Source of the DNA: a virus
DNA length: 21,997 nucleotides
IMG/VR virus record: IMGVR_UViG_3300018428_000220
Span: 1-21,997 of that record
Direction: 5' to 3' (one strand)
Part shown: positions 7,229 through 14,060 of the stretch, one piece after another
How positions within the stretch are numbered: the stretch's first letter is position 1
Layout of the letters: the number at the start of each line of letters is the position of its first letter
The notes under the pieces: model-generated
The model's database searches: none
Told to the model about the DNA's origin: nothing
The model's input: only the letters and a program-made list of their open reading frames with translations
Program-made: the position numbers and the translations under genes

Positions 7229-7643
7229 ATCCAAAACCACCAGAACCTCGATTGGTGTCTGATAGCTCTTCAACTTCTCTAAGCAAGACCTTTGGTCTCT
7301 CAATTATGAGAAGCTGTCCTATCTTATCACCCGGGTAGTATGACTTTCCTCTTCGCATTTCTGTCTTAGTAAATTTAAGCATAATGTCACCACGATAGTT
7401 AGAGTCAATTACTCCTACTGAGTTACCTAAAATAAACTCTGTCTTTGTAACTGAGCTTCGTGGGAAGAGTAGACCAACAAATCCTTTTGGAATCTCTATT
7501 GCAATACCTGTGTTAAAAACAATATTTCCCATATCGTCTTCTTCTCTAGTTACTGCCCATAAATCAAGACAGCCATCTCCTTCTAGAGAATATTTAGGCT
7601 TGACAGCATCTGGATGAGTCTTCTTAAAAGACGCAAAAATCAT
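7215..7643 (-). CDS. dut: dUTP diphosphatase (dUTPase)
   Basis: Trimeric dUTPase that hydrolyses dUTP to dUMP and pyrophosphate, keeping uracil out of phage DNA and supplying dUMP for dTTP synthesis. All five family motifs are present in its 142 residues: DGCLDLWA (about 23-30), PRSS (61-64), GVIDSNYRGD (77-86, with the catalytic aspartate D80), GDKIGQL (105-111) and the C-terminal Gly-rich arm RGSGGFGSTG (132-141). The length is normal for the family. Its ATG overlaps the stop of the preceding 86-residue gene (ATGA), so the two are coupled. A nucleotide-metabolism gene set among structural genes is unusual in position but the enzyme looks intact. Confidence 0.95.
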   Translation of the reverse strand: MIFASFKKTHPDAVKPKYSLEGDGCLDLWAVTREEDDMGNIVFNTGIAIEIPKGFVGLLFPRSSVTKTEFILGNSVGVIDSNYRGDIMLKFTKTEMRRGKSYYPGDKIGQLLIIERPKVLLREVEELSDTNRGSGGFGSTGS

Positions 7644-7900
7644 TCATCACCTCGCACAAAAGCAAACATGCGTCGGGCTTCGTGAATAATTTCTGTGACT
7701 GTAACATCACCATACTGTTTATGGGTTTCCCATCGCATAGCTGCTTTTCCTAAAAGAATATCTTTTGACAAGTTTAGCAACTCTAGACGCAAAGATTCTT
7801 CTGGTGATAATGTAGGAGGACCTTGCTGTAAAATCATGCCTATCGGACCTTCTGACTCTTCATTTTCTTCTTCGTTTGTTTCAATTTCTTCTTGGGACAT
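7640..7900 (-). CDS. Small acidic protein of unknown function
   Basis: Protein of 86 residues with no recognised family. The first 20 residues are very acidic (MSQEEIETNEEENEESEGPI) and likely disordered. The rest looks folded and helical (SLRLELLNLSKDILLGKAAM ending EARRMFAFVRGDE). It starts at ATG with AGGAG six bases upstream and is the first gene after the capsid terminator, so it should have its own promoter. AT-rich sequence TTAATATAAC lies about 20 bases upstream on the minus strand. The stop overlaps the dUTPase start. Confidence 0.65.
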   Translation of the reverse strand: MSQEEIETNEEENEESEGPIGMILQQGPPTLSPEESLRLELLNLSKDILLGKAAMRWETHKQYGDVTVTEIIHEARRMFAFVRGDE

Positions 7901-7953
7901 AAAAACTCCTATAAAGTTATATTAAAACAAATTTTAAAAAAGTACACATAAAA

Positions 7954-7980
7954 CAAAAAAGGCCCCTCCGAAGAGGGACC
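7954..7980 (-). terminator. Strong intrinsic terminator after major capsid gene
   Basis: Minus strand reads GGTCCCTC-TTCG-GAGGGGCC followed by TTTTTTG. This is an 8-bp GC-rich stem (one G-U pair) capped by a C(UUCG)G tetraloop, the extra-stable kind, with a six-base U run. It lies 26 bases after the capsid stop codon and should end the head-gene transcript. Confidence 0.93.
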
Positions 7981-7982
7981 TT

Positions 7983-8016
7983 CCTGTGTCTAGGACAGAG
8001 GCGTTATCAGATAACG
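7983..8016 (-). repeat. Two extra hairpins at the capsid gene 3' end
   Basis: CGTTATC-A-GATAACG (8016-8002) is an exact inverted repeat that includes the capsid stop codon. Next comes CCTCTGTC-CTA-GACACAGG (8001-7983), a stem with one C-C mismatch. With the terminator hairpin they make three stem-loops in a row, which may protect the abundant capsid mRNA from 3' decay. Confidence 0.55.
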
Positions 8017-9926
8017 TCCATGTCCATACAGGTGACTGTACCGTAGAAGTCAGCGCGAACCATCTTCTTACCGTAGCGAGTCATAACGCCCTTACGGGGT
8101 GTGAAGTCTTCTGGTGCGAAGATGGTTGGGGTGACGATGAGTGGTACGTAAGGAGCGTAGACGTAACCAGTCTCGAGGTAGGAACCTCCCTTGTAACCAA
8201 CAAGGATCTTGTTGCGTGGGAAGTAGGGGTCCTTGTAGACTGTGAAACGGTTGCTCAAGCTACCGATTGCAGCAGCACCGAGTGTGAACTCGCCACCAGT
8301 CTGGCCCTGACCGTCGATGCGGATGGAGGGCTTGTAGAGGACAGAAGCCTCGAAGATGGTAGCAACTTCGGGTGAGCAAACGAGGAAGTTTGCGGAACCA
8401 CGAAGAGTCTTACGGTGGATCTCGTTAGCAACATCAATGATGGTCTCAACGAGAGTCTCGTACCACTCACGAACTGTACCAGTGAACTGGGGACCAGTTG
8501 CGAGAGTTGAAGCGAGCTGAACAGCTGCACCAGTTCTCTTGTTGACGAACTTACCAGGGCTACGGCTCCAGTAGAAGTTAGCGCCACGAGCTTCAGTGAG
8601 AAGGTCGTTGAGGATCTCGCGATCGATCTCGAGAGCAATCTGCTCGGAGAGGATCTGGGTAAGCTCAACCTCAGCATCCATGCTGTGGTAAGCGTTGAGA
8701 TCCTGAGCGAGTTCTGGTGACCAACGAGCGCGGAGCTTACGTGTGGTCGCTGTAACCGCGATGGACTCGATCTTGATGTCGATCTCGGGGATGACTGGAG
8801 TAGGAGCTGAAGCAAAGTCGGACTCAAAGCTAGGAATAACGAGAGTTCCGCCAGTGCCACCAGCAGTAGCGACTGTGTCACCAACAACGAAAGAAGCTGT
8901 GAGGCAGCTGCTTGCATCGTCTAGATTGTTCTTAACACCAGCACCTGAAACAACCAAGAGGACGGCTGTAGAAGCTGCTGAAAGTGAAGCAAGTGGATCA
9001 GGTGTGAACTTGTTTGTTCCGGCGTTCCAAGTACCGAGCTGGTTAAGACGACGAACGTTAAGGATACCGCTGCCGGCCTGAACTGATTCAGGCATTGCAA
9101 CTAGTGCTGAGCCACCTGTAGCATCGAAAACAGAGATTGACTTGATTGCTGTTGCATCCATTTCTTGACCAGCTGAACCAGTAAGAATGTCTGAATCAAT
9201 AATCAAGAAGCTGAAGTCTCCGCCGGCTTCAATTAGTGAAACAATCTGCGGGTCGAACTGGAGTAACTTACCATCAGAACCACTGACTGTAGCTGAACCA
9301 TCAGCAACATAGGACTGTGTAGCTCCTCCGCCGAAATGACCATAAGCAAGAACGTCATTTGCAGTGTTGAGCTTCATACCAGTGCGATGTGTCTGTGAGT
9401 AAGCAGTACCGACCAAGTCGTACTGACCACCAACAGCATCAGAACCGGTACGAACAGCGTTACCAGCTGGGTTGTTGTAGAGTGACTGACCCTTAGCGTA
9501 GGTAACGTTTGTACCAGAACCAGCTGCAGCAGCTTCGCTAGCTGCTACGGTGTCTCCACCAACGTCTGAGCCGTAGGTGTAGTCGAGGTAGAAGAGCAGA
9601 CCGGAAGGAAGGCTCATGGGCTGGATGCTGACGAGTTCGTTAGCAACGAGTCCACCAAAGACGCGACGAACGATTGGGAAAGCGATGTTTGAGAAACCAT
9701 CAACCTGACCGCTGTCTGCGCCGGATGAACCGAGAACGTTTGCCTCACGAAGAACCTGAGCTGCCTGGTTCTCGAGAAGACGTGACATGGTCTCGCGACC
9801 GTGATCGCCAAGACCGCGGAGAAGACCGGTGCGTGACCACTTCTCCATCAATCTGTTGCTTTCAGCACCAACGTGACGATCACGAATGCCTTCTGTCAAC
9901 TGGTTTAAAGTAAATGAACGTGACAT
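8007..9926 (-). CDS. gp23: Major capsid protein gp23-like
   Basis: Forms the hexamers of the head shell. It has 639 residues, against about 521 in T4. Conserved T4-type blocks are RLMEKWSRTGLLRGL (25-39), RKLRARWSPELAQDL (396-410) followed by HSMDAEVELTQILSEQIALE, and the C-terminal GYVYAPYVPL and FTPRKGVMTRYG. The N-terminal pro-region ends with QVLRE (57-61), an L-x-E site for the gp21 protease close to the T4 cleavage at residue 65, so the mature protein probably starts at A62. A Gly/Ser/Thr-rich stretch of over 100 extra residues lies between about 130 and 390. AGGAG precedes the ATG. The gene is richer in G+C than its neighbours, which fits high expression. Confidence 0.95.
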   Translation of the reverse strand: MSRSFTLNQLTEGIRDRHVGAESNRLMEKWSRTGLLRGLGDHGRETMSRLLENQAAQVLREANVLGSSGADSGQVDGFSNIAFPIVRRVFGGLVANELVSIQPMSLPSGLLFYLDYTYGSDVGGDTVAASEAAAAGSGTNVTYAKGQSLYNNPAGNAVRTGSDAVGGQYDLVGTAYSQTHRTGMKLNTANDVLAYGHFGGGATQSYVADGSATVSGSDGKLLQFDPQIVSLIEAGGDFSFLIIDSDILTGSAGQEMDATAIKSISVFDATGGSALVAMPESVQAGSGILNVRRLNQLGTWNAGTNKFTPDPLASLSAASTAVLLVVSGAGVKNNLDDASSCLTASFVVGDTVATAGGTGGTLVIPSFESDFASAPTPVIPEIDIKIESIAVTATTRKLRARWSPELAQDLNAYHSMDAEVELTQILSEQIALEIDREILNDLLTEARGANFYWSRSPGKFVNKRTGAAVQLASTLATGPQFTGTVREWYETLVETIIDVANEIHRKTLRGSANFLVCSPEVATIFEASVLYKPSIRIDGQGQTGGEFTLGAAAIGSLSNRFTVYKDPYFPRNKILVGYKGGSYLETGYVYAPYVPLIVTPTIFAPEDFTPRKGVMTRYGKKMVRADFYGTVTCMDMDVI

Positions 9927-9980
9927 GTTTTAACTCCTTTATTATGTTATATGTCTTTGTTGTTTGATTTGTGAACTAAA

Positions 9981-11408
9981 TTAGTTCTTCAATCCTGCCA
10001 ATCTCTGCCAGCGATCAAGCTCAGGTGCATTACCCTGCTTGGGAGCTGACGAAGTTGTAGGTCTTGAAGAAGACCCACGGTTACGAGACTCTGTTAGAGG
10101 CTTTGCATTGCCGCGAGCAAATGTCTCAGTTAGGGACTTGTACAATGACTTAGCTTCTCTTAGACTGTTAGCTTCATCAAGTGCCTTGATAACGGATTTC
10201 TTTTCAGACTCGTTAAGGTTCTTGTTTTGTAGAAGCTTGTTGACATAGAGCAGCTTAGCATTGAAAAGGTTGAGATCTTCCAACTGTTCACGAAGAGTAT
10301 CAACAGCACTTCTGTATTTACCCAGTTTCTCAGAAAGCGCACGATTCTTGCGGCGCTCAGCACGGAATGCTTCCGCGAGTTTGTTTATTGTGGGTGGGTT
10401 AGTGAAAGCATCCTGACCTTCACTTCCTCCACCGAAAGCTTTTTTGACACCGGCTTTGCCACTGCCTGATCCACCAAACGCGCCCTTGACGCCGGCCTTA
10501 GAACCACCCTTACCACCGAAGTGATGATCCATTTTGCCTTCACGAACGAGCTTGCGAATTCTTAAGATTTCTTCAGCGAGCATAGCTTCGTCAACTTCAA
10601 CTTCTTCCTCGTCATCGTCAGAGGGAGGAGCACCCATCATAGCTTGGAAATCTTCTTCTCCTTCACCTTCGTCGTCAGCTGGAGCTTCATCTTCCATGTC
10701 TAGATCAGCGTCAGGTTCGCCTTCTTCGTCTTCTTCTAGCATGCCTCTAAGCTCTTCAGGGATCTGGTCTTCTTCAATATCATCGCCTAGATCAAGGACA
10801 AGCTTTAATTCTTGAAGCATTTCAGCTAGTTCAGCTTCAGGATCTCCGCCTTCTTCGACGTCGTAACCCTCTTCTTCAACTTCTCCTTCTATTGCGTGAT
10901 GTAATTCTTCTTCAACAGCTTCACGCAAAGCATTGAGATCTACTTCATAAAATTTTTCGCTCATTTTTGAATTCTCCTTTAAATTCGCTTCTTTATTATT
11001 TATTCTAACGCCAGATAAAGTTCTTTTTGTTTGATTAATTTTATCAGCGATATTGTTTAATTCTCTTTTTTGTGAAGAACTCAAGCCGCGGTATGCAGCC
11101 TGTGTAGCCTCAGAAACCATTTTTGTGTTCTCAACGTGAGTAATTTCTTTAGAAATGTCTAGTCCTAATAACGTAGAAAGCTTTTGAAGTGCTGCTTCAT
11201 CCAAAGTGACTTCATCAACATCATCTTCAGATTCTTCAACATCATCTTCTTCAAGATCTGAATGCTTAGATTCTAAAAGTTCAGATTCAATGAATTCTCT
11301 AATCTTTGGTGTGACTGCTTCTAAGACAGCCTTTTTTGCATTGGCCTCGGCTACTTCGCGCAGCTTCTTGGCATCTGCAATTGCTTCTTCGAACATCTTG
11401 TTTGACAT
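9981..11408 (-). CDS. gp22: Prohead scaffold / core protein gp22-like
   Basis: Likely internal scaffold around which the prohead shell assembles and which gp21 then degrades. The place directly before the capsid gene and the composition agree: a long, strongly acidic middle (about 165-280), predicted coiled coils (KLREVAEANAKKAVLEAVTP near the start and RAERRKNRALSEKLGKYRSA later), and a helical C-terminus ending LDRWQRLAGLKN. It has 475 residues, much longer than T4 gp22 (about 270). At residue 149 an in-frame ATG (10964) has its own GGAG site and late-promoter-like octamer, so a shorter 327-residue form may be made. A Gly/Lys repeat lies near residues 302-330. The start at 11408 has an AGAGG site. 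Confidence 0.8.
   Translation of the reverse strand: MSNKMFEEAIADAKKLREVAEANAKKAVLEAVTPKIREFIESELLESKHSDLEEDDVEESEDDVDEVTLDEAALQKLSTLLGLDISKEITHVENTKMVSEATQAAYRGLSSSQKRELNNIADKINQTKRTLSGVRINNKEANLKENSKMSEKFYEVDLNALREAVEEELHHAIEGEVEEEGYDVEEGGDPEAELAEMLQELKLVLDLGDDIEEDQIPEELRGMLEEDEEGEPDADLDMEDEAPADDEGEGEEDFQAMMGAPPSDDDEEEVEVDEAMLAEEILRIRKLVREGKMDHHFGGKGGSKAGVKGAFGGSGSGKAGVKKAFGGGSEGQDAFTNPPTINKLAEAFRAERRKNRALSEKLGKYRSAVDTLREQLEDLNLFNAKLLYVNKLLQNKNLNESEKKSVIKALDEANSLREAKSLYKSLTETFARGNAKPLTESRNRGSSSRPTTSSAPKQGNAPELDRWQRLAGLKN
10425..10505 (-). repeat. Imperfect tandem repeat in scaffold gene (Gly/Lys-rich)
   Basis: Two consecutive units encode SKAGVKGAFGGSG and GKAGVKKAFGGGS. Codons differ between copies (GCCGGCGTC and GCCGGTGTC), so the duplication is not brand-new. 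It makes a flexible basic linker between the acidic domain and the C-terminal coiled coil. Confidence 0.7.
10964..11004 (-). promoter_or_regulatory. Internal late-promoter-like octamer, ribosome site and start in scaffold gene
   Basis: Within the scaffold frame the minus strand carries AATAAATA (11004-10997), then AAAGGAGAAT (10980-10971), then ATG at 10964. The octamer matches the core of T4/cyanophage late promoters (xATAAATA), and the ribosome site is the best kind found in this window. The predicted short product starts MSEKFYEVDLNALREAVEEE. Confidence 0.5.
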
Positions 11409-11464
11409 ATTTAACCTCTATAAGACAAAAATAAATATAGTTAAAAAATTCAACTTACCTTTAA

Positions 11465-12094
11465 TTATTCTTCTTCTATTTCTTTTATTAGATTTTTTAC
11501 CCTGTTGACTCTTTTTTGATGATAGAGAAATGAACGCTCCATAGGATCAGCAAGATCAAATAGTGAAAATACATTATCATCGTATTCATCATGCCTTGGA
11601 AGAGGAGCTCTAGAAGTACCGAATTGAGTGCCACTAATTCTACCGGGTTTATTTCTAATATATTGAGCAGTTGACTGTGTGCCGAAGCCCGGGCCTTTTG
11701 TATTTTTCGGAACAGTACTGTAAGTATCTTTTTGCCGATAAGTTAAGCGGGGAGATAGACCTTTTACAGCAGGTGTAGTGTGATCTTCTGTAAGACCCAT
11801 AAAAGAACTAGAGTGCGAGCCTAATCCTGTCTCTCGATCACCGCGAGACCGATTAGGGTTTCTATAGGTGGGATTAGCTTTGGACCGAATTGCATTAATA
11901 GTCTCTCTGTCCATGTCAAGTTCGTCAAGAATATCTTCTGGATCTGATTTATCTTCTTCTGAATACTGGTACATGGGACGAGACATCCCCGGCGTTATGC
12001 CTGTCGTGGGATGACCAGTTCCTAATCTTCCATACCCACCGCCAACATTTCCGTCTTTTGGTGCAACAACGCCACCGGTGGTATTAAAATTCAT
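11465..12094 (-). CDS. Disordered protein with helical C-terminus, unknown
   Basis: Unrecognised protein of 209 residues. It is mostly Gly/Pro/Ser/Thr/Arg-rich with little predicted fold; the last 35 residues are helical (DPMERSFLYHQKRVNRVKNL). The start MNFNTTGGVVAPKDGNVGGG lies four bases after the stop of the preceding gene. It is in the cluster between prohead protease and scaffold, where T4-like phages keep core and internal proteins, so a role in the prohead core or as a packaged protein is possible. Nothing in the sequence gives a function. Confidence 0.65.
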   Translation of the reverse strand: MNFNTTGGVVAPKDGNVGGGYGRLGTGHPTTGITPGMSRPMYQYSEEDKSDPEDILDELDMDRETINAIRSKANPTYRNPNRSRGDRETGLGSHSSSFMGLTEDHTTPAVKGLSPRLTYRQKDTYSTVPKNTKGPGFGTQSTAQYIRNKPGRISGTQFGTSRAPLPRHDEYDDNVFSLFDLADPMERSFLYHQKRVNRVKNLIKEIEEE

Positions 12095-12098
12095 TTAA

Positions 12099-12653
12099 CT
12101 ATCCTGCAGATCCTGCATAAGACCTTCCAGAAATTAGAGCTGTTGCTGTATCTACGTCTTGTGTAGCAATTTCTGGAGATGTCGCAGATGGGTTTGCTGT
12201 TGATCCAAGCCCTACGCCAAATTCTCCGCCGGCGGCGGGAAGTGTACCAGTGTAAGCGGGTTGATCAGAAGCGGCTACTGACCCGGGACCAGGAGAAGTT
12301 AGTGGAGGAACATACGCTGAGCTGGGAGCACCTTCACCACCTCCAAAAGTTTTGCCGTCTGCAGTCATTGTATTAGCAGCGACATCAGGAGCATCTGGAT
12401 AGTCTCTGTCATAAGCAGACATTCTGTTTCCAACTCCTCCCGGCACCGATGTTCCATATGCAGTAAAGCCAGAAGTAGCATCTCCTTCCTGCACAGCCGG
12501 AATGAAAGTCTTTATAACTTCGTCATCTGTAATAGTACCGTTATGAATAGGTGAAGACGGATATGCTGAAGTGTAGTTTGCAGGATAACGCTTCCCGAAA
12601 CCACCTGTCTGCGTATCAGAAGGATTTGAAATAATATGATCTCTTTCAGACAT
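12099..12653 (-). CDS. Gly/Pro/Ala/Ser-rich disordered protein, unknown
   Basis: Unrecognised protein of 184 residues with very low complexity (Gly, Pro, Ala, Ser, Thr) and aromatic residues spread along it, for example KRYPANYTSAYPSSP. Almost no hydrophobic core is visible, so it is likely disordered or a linker-like structural protein. Its ATG shares a base with the TAA of the previous gene (TAATG), with GGAG six bases upstream, which shows it is translated with its neighbours. The next gene (to 11465) is similar in style, and the two may act together. Confidence 0.65.
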   Translation of the reverse strand: MSERDHIISNPSDTQTGGFGKRYPANYTSAYPSSPIHNGTITDDEVIKTFIPAVQEGDATSGFTAYGTSVPGGVGNRMSAYDRDYPDAPDVAANTMTADGKTFGGGEGAPSSAYVPPLTSPGPGSVAASDQPAYTGTLPAAGGEFGVGLGSTANPSATSPEIATQDVDTATALISGRSYAGSAG

Positions 12654-12895
12654 TAACTCTCCTTAATCTTTCTTTTGATTGTTTTAGTACGGTTTTGAAT
12701 TTTTTTAATTCTTTCAACAAGAAATTTCTGCTCTCTCTTGAGTTGTAGATATGTCTTGAGTTCTTTTCTTATTTCATCAAGGCGCTTTCTTTTCTTTGCT
12801 TCCTGAATCTTCTTTTTTTGTAAAGCAATTCTTTCGCGCTCTTCTTTGATAATTCTCTGCAAAACTTTAGGGGTAAGTTTAGTAACTTTGCTCAT
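12653..12895 (-). CDS. Small basic helical protein
   Basis: Protein of 80 residues, almost entirely a Lys/Arg/Glu-rich helix (ERIALQKKKIQEAKKRKRLD, then TYLQLKREQKFLVERIKKIQ). The N-terminus has LTPKVLQRIIKEERERI, the amphipathic L-x-x-II-x-EE pattern seen on other small proteins here. It could bind DNA or scaffold; which is unknown. The ATG has a CGGAG site six bases upstream, and AATAAATA (minus, 12961-12954) lies about 60 bases before it, inside the end of the preceding gene. Confidence 0.7.
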   Translation of the reverse strand: MSKVTKLTPKVLQRIIKEERERIALQKKKIQEAKKRKRLDEIRKELKTYLQLKREQKFLVERIKKIQNRTKTIKRKIKES

Positions 12896-12948
12896 TACGG
12901 ACTCCGAAAAAGTGGGCTAGCAAACTTAAATATTTCGCTACAATAAAA

Positions 12949-13452
12949 TTATCTATTTATTTTTGGAGCGAAAGCTAAATCTGCCCACTTACCAGCAGAC
13001 CCACCGAATAATTCTGTAGGATCAGTCTCAGCAACAATTCTGGCTGCTTGATCTGCCGGGGCTGTTGGGACGTGTGTCCTGCTGCCATTTTCTCTCTGTT
13101 CTTGCAAAGTTGAAGCAGCAGTATCAGCAAAAATCTCACTCATGATTGGATCTTTAGTGACTTTTGAGATGAGACTTGAAGTTTTTTCATTGACAGGAGC
13201 AGAAGACTCTGCGCCACTACCAAAGCTTACTTTATCTAAGTAGCTCCCGGGAGTCTGCATATTTTTTTGAACATTTCTCTTCTGCGCTTCATTCATTCTT
13301 CCAAGACCCATGATAGATCTTTTCTGAATACTTTCTTTTAGATCAGCTTTCTTTTCTCTAATATCACCTTCTTGAGGATAAAGACCTTCGGCCAAAATTT
13401 CAACAAGACACTCTTTGACGATAGATTTAAATACTTTTTTGTCTAACTTCAT
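12949..13452 (-). CDS. Unknown protein with amphipathic N-terminus
   Basis: Unrecognised protein of 167 residues. It begins MKLDKKVFKSIVKECLVEIL followed by AEGLYPQ; LAE at residues 20-22 fits the L-x-E cleavage pattern of gp21-type proteases. The rest is polar with probable helices and a conserved-looking C-terminus (TELFGGSAGKWADLAFAPKI). The start overlaps the prohead protease stop by four bases (ATGA), implying coupled translation with gp21. A capsid-core or packaged internal protein is a fair guess from position and the possible cleavage site. Confidence 0.7.
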   Translation of the reverse strand: MKLDKKVFKSIVKECLVEILAEGLYPQEGDIREKKADLKESIQKRSIMGLGRMNEAQKRNVQKNMQTPGSYLDKVSFGSGAESSAPVNEKTSSLISKVTKDPIMSEIFADTAASTLQEQRENGSRTHVPTAPADQAARIVAETDPTELFGGSAGKWADLAFAPKINR

Positions 13453-14060
13453 TTCTTATCCCAACTAAGTATGTCATTGAAAATTCTATCAATTCTATCT
13501 GATCTGTTAAAGAAATTGTTAAGGTCTCTTGGACGAACTGTTTTTCCTTCGTGCAAAGACATAAATGCGCCTGGGGTGGAAGGTTCAGAGACCATATCGA
13601 AACAAATCAACTGAAAGTCGTCTTGGACAACTTGAGTATTCCCCTTAGAAACAGTTGATCCTACGCCTCTAGAGCTAATCCCTAGAGTGACACCACTTTC
13701 AATCAAACTCTGAATAATTTTGCCGCTAGGTGTGTCTAAGACTTCAATTGTCCCATAGACATCATCGCCCTGCATATAAGCTTCTCTAACAATGTGAGAA
13801 GCATTTTTTAGCTCTACAACAGACGTATCAGGATGATCACATTCACCCAATGCTCTATTTTCTCTAATAAGCTTTTGATAATTTTCTATTTCTCTCTCAA
13901 GAATAGATTTTGGGTAAACTCTTCCGTTTTGGTTAAGTGTGTTTGCTCTTTGGATGACACCTTTAAGCATAACTTTTCCAAATTTTTCTCTGTTTTCTTT
14001 TATAACTTCTTTGTCGCAAGTGATAGGAAGCCACTCAGTTAGTACTTTTAATTCAGACAT
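13449..14060 (-). CDS. gp21: Prohead core protease gp21-like
   Basis: Serine protease of the T4 gp21 type (MEROPS S77), which cleaves scaffold and capsid pro-regions during head maturation. It has 203 residues, close to T4 (212). The catalytic His lies in GECDHPDTSV (H76), the nucleophile Ser in GISSRGVGS (S129/S130), and the candidate Asp in LICFDMVSEPS (D155), which matches the herpes-protease-like fold order. An NQNGRVYPKSIL segment near residue 43 is also typical. It overlaps the upstream helical protein by eight bases and the downstream gene by four. Start MSELKVLTEWLP is supported by a GAGGA site. Confidence 0.93.
   Translation of the reverse strand: MSELKVLTEWLPITCDKEVIKENREKFGKVMLKGVIQRANTLNQNGRVYPKSILEREIENYQKLIRENRALGECDHPDTSVVELKNASHIVREAYMQGDDVYGTIEVLDTPSGKIIQSLIESGVTLGISSRGVGSTVSKGNTQVVQDDFQLICFDMVSEPSTPGAFMSLHEGKTVRPRDLNNFFNRSDRIDRIFNDILSWDKK

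Noticed and set aside
7986-9081. Plus-strand ORFs opposite the capsid gene (7986-8375, 8743-9081) and the minus-strand other-frame ORF 8255-8917
   Set aside because: They lie in frames shadowed by gp23 and arise from its higher G+C and few stop codons; compositions are unnatural and no ribosome sites are seen.
10534-10815. Plus-strand serine-rich ORF opposite the scaffold gene (also 11206-11508)
   Set aside because: The poly-serine comes from the antisense of Glu/Asp codons in the acidic scaffold; it is not a plausible protein.
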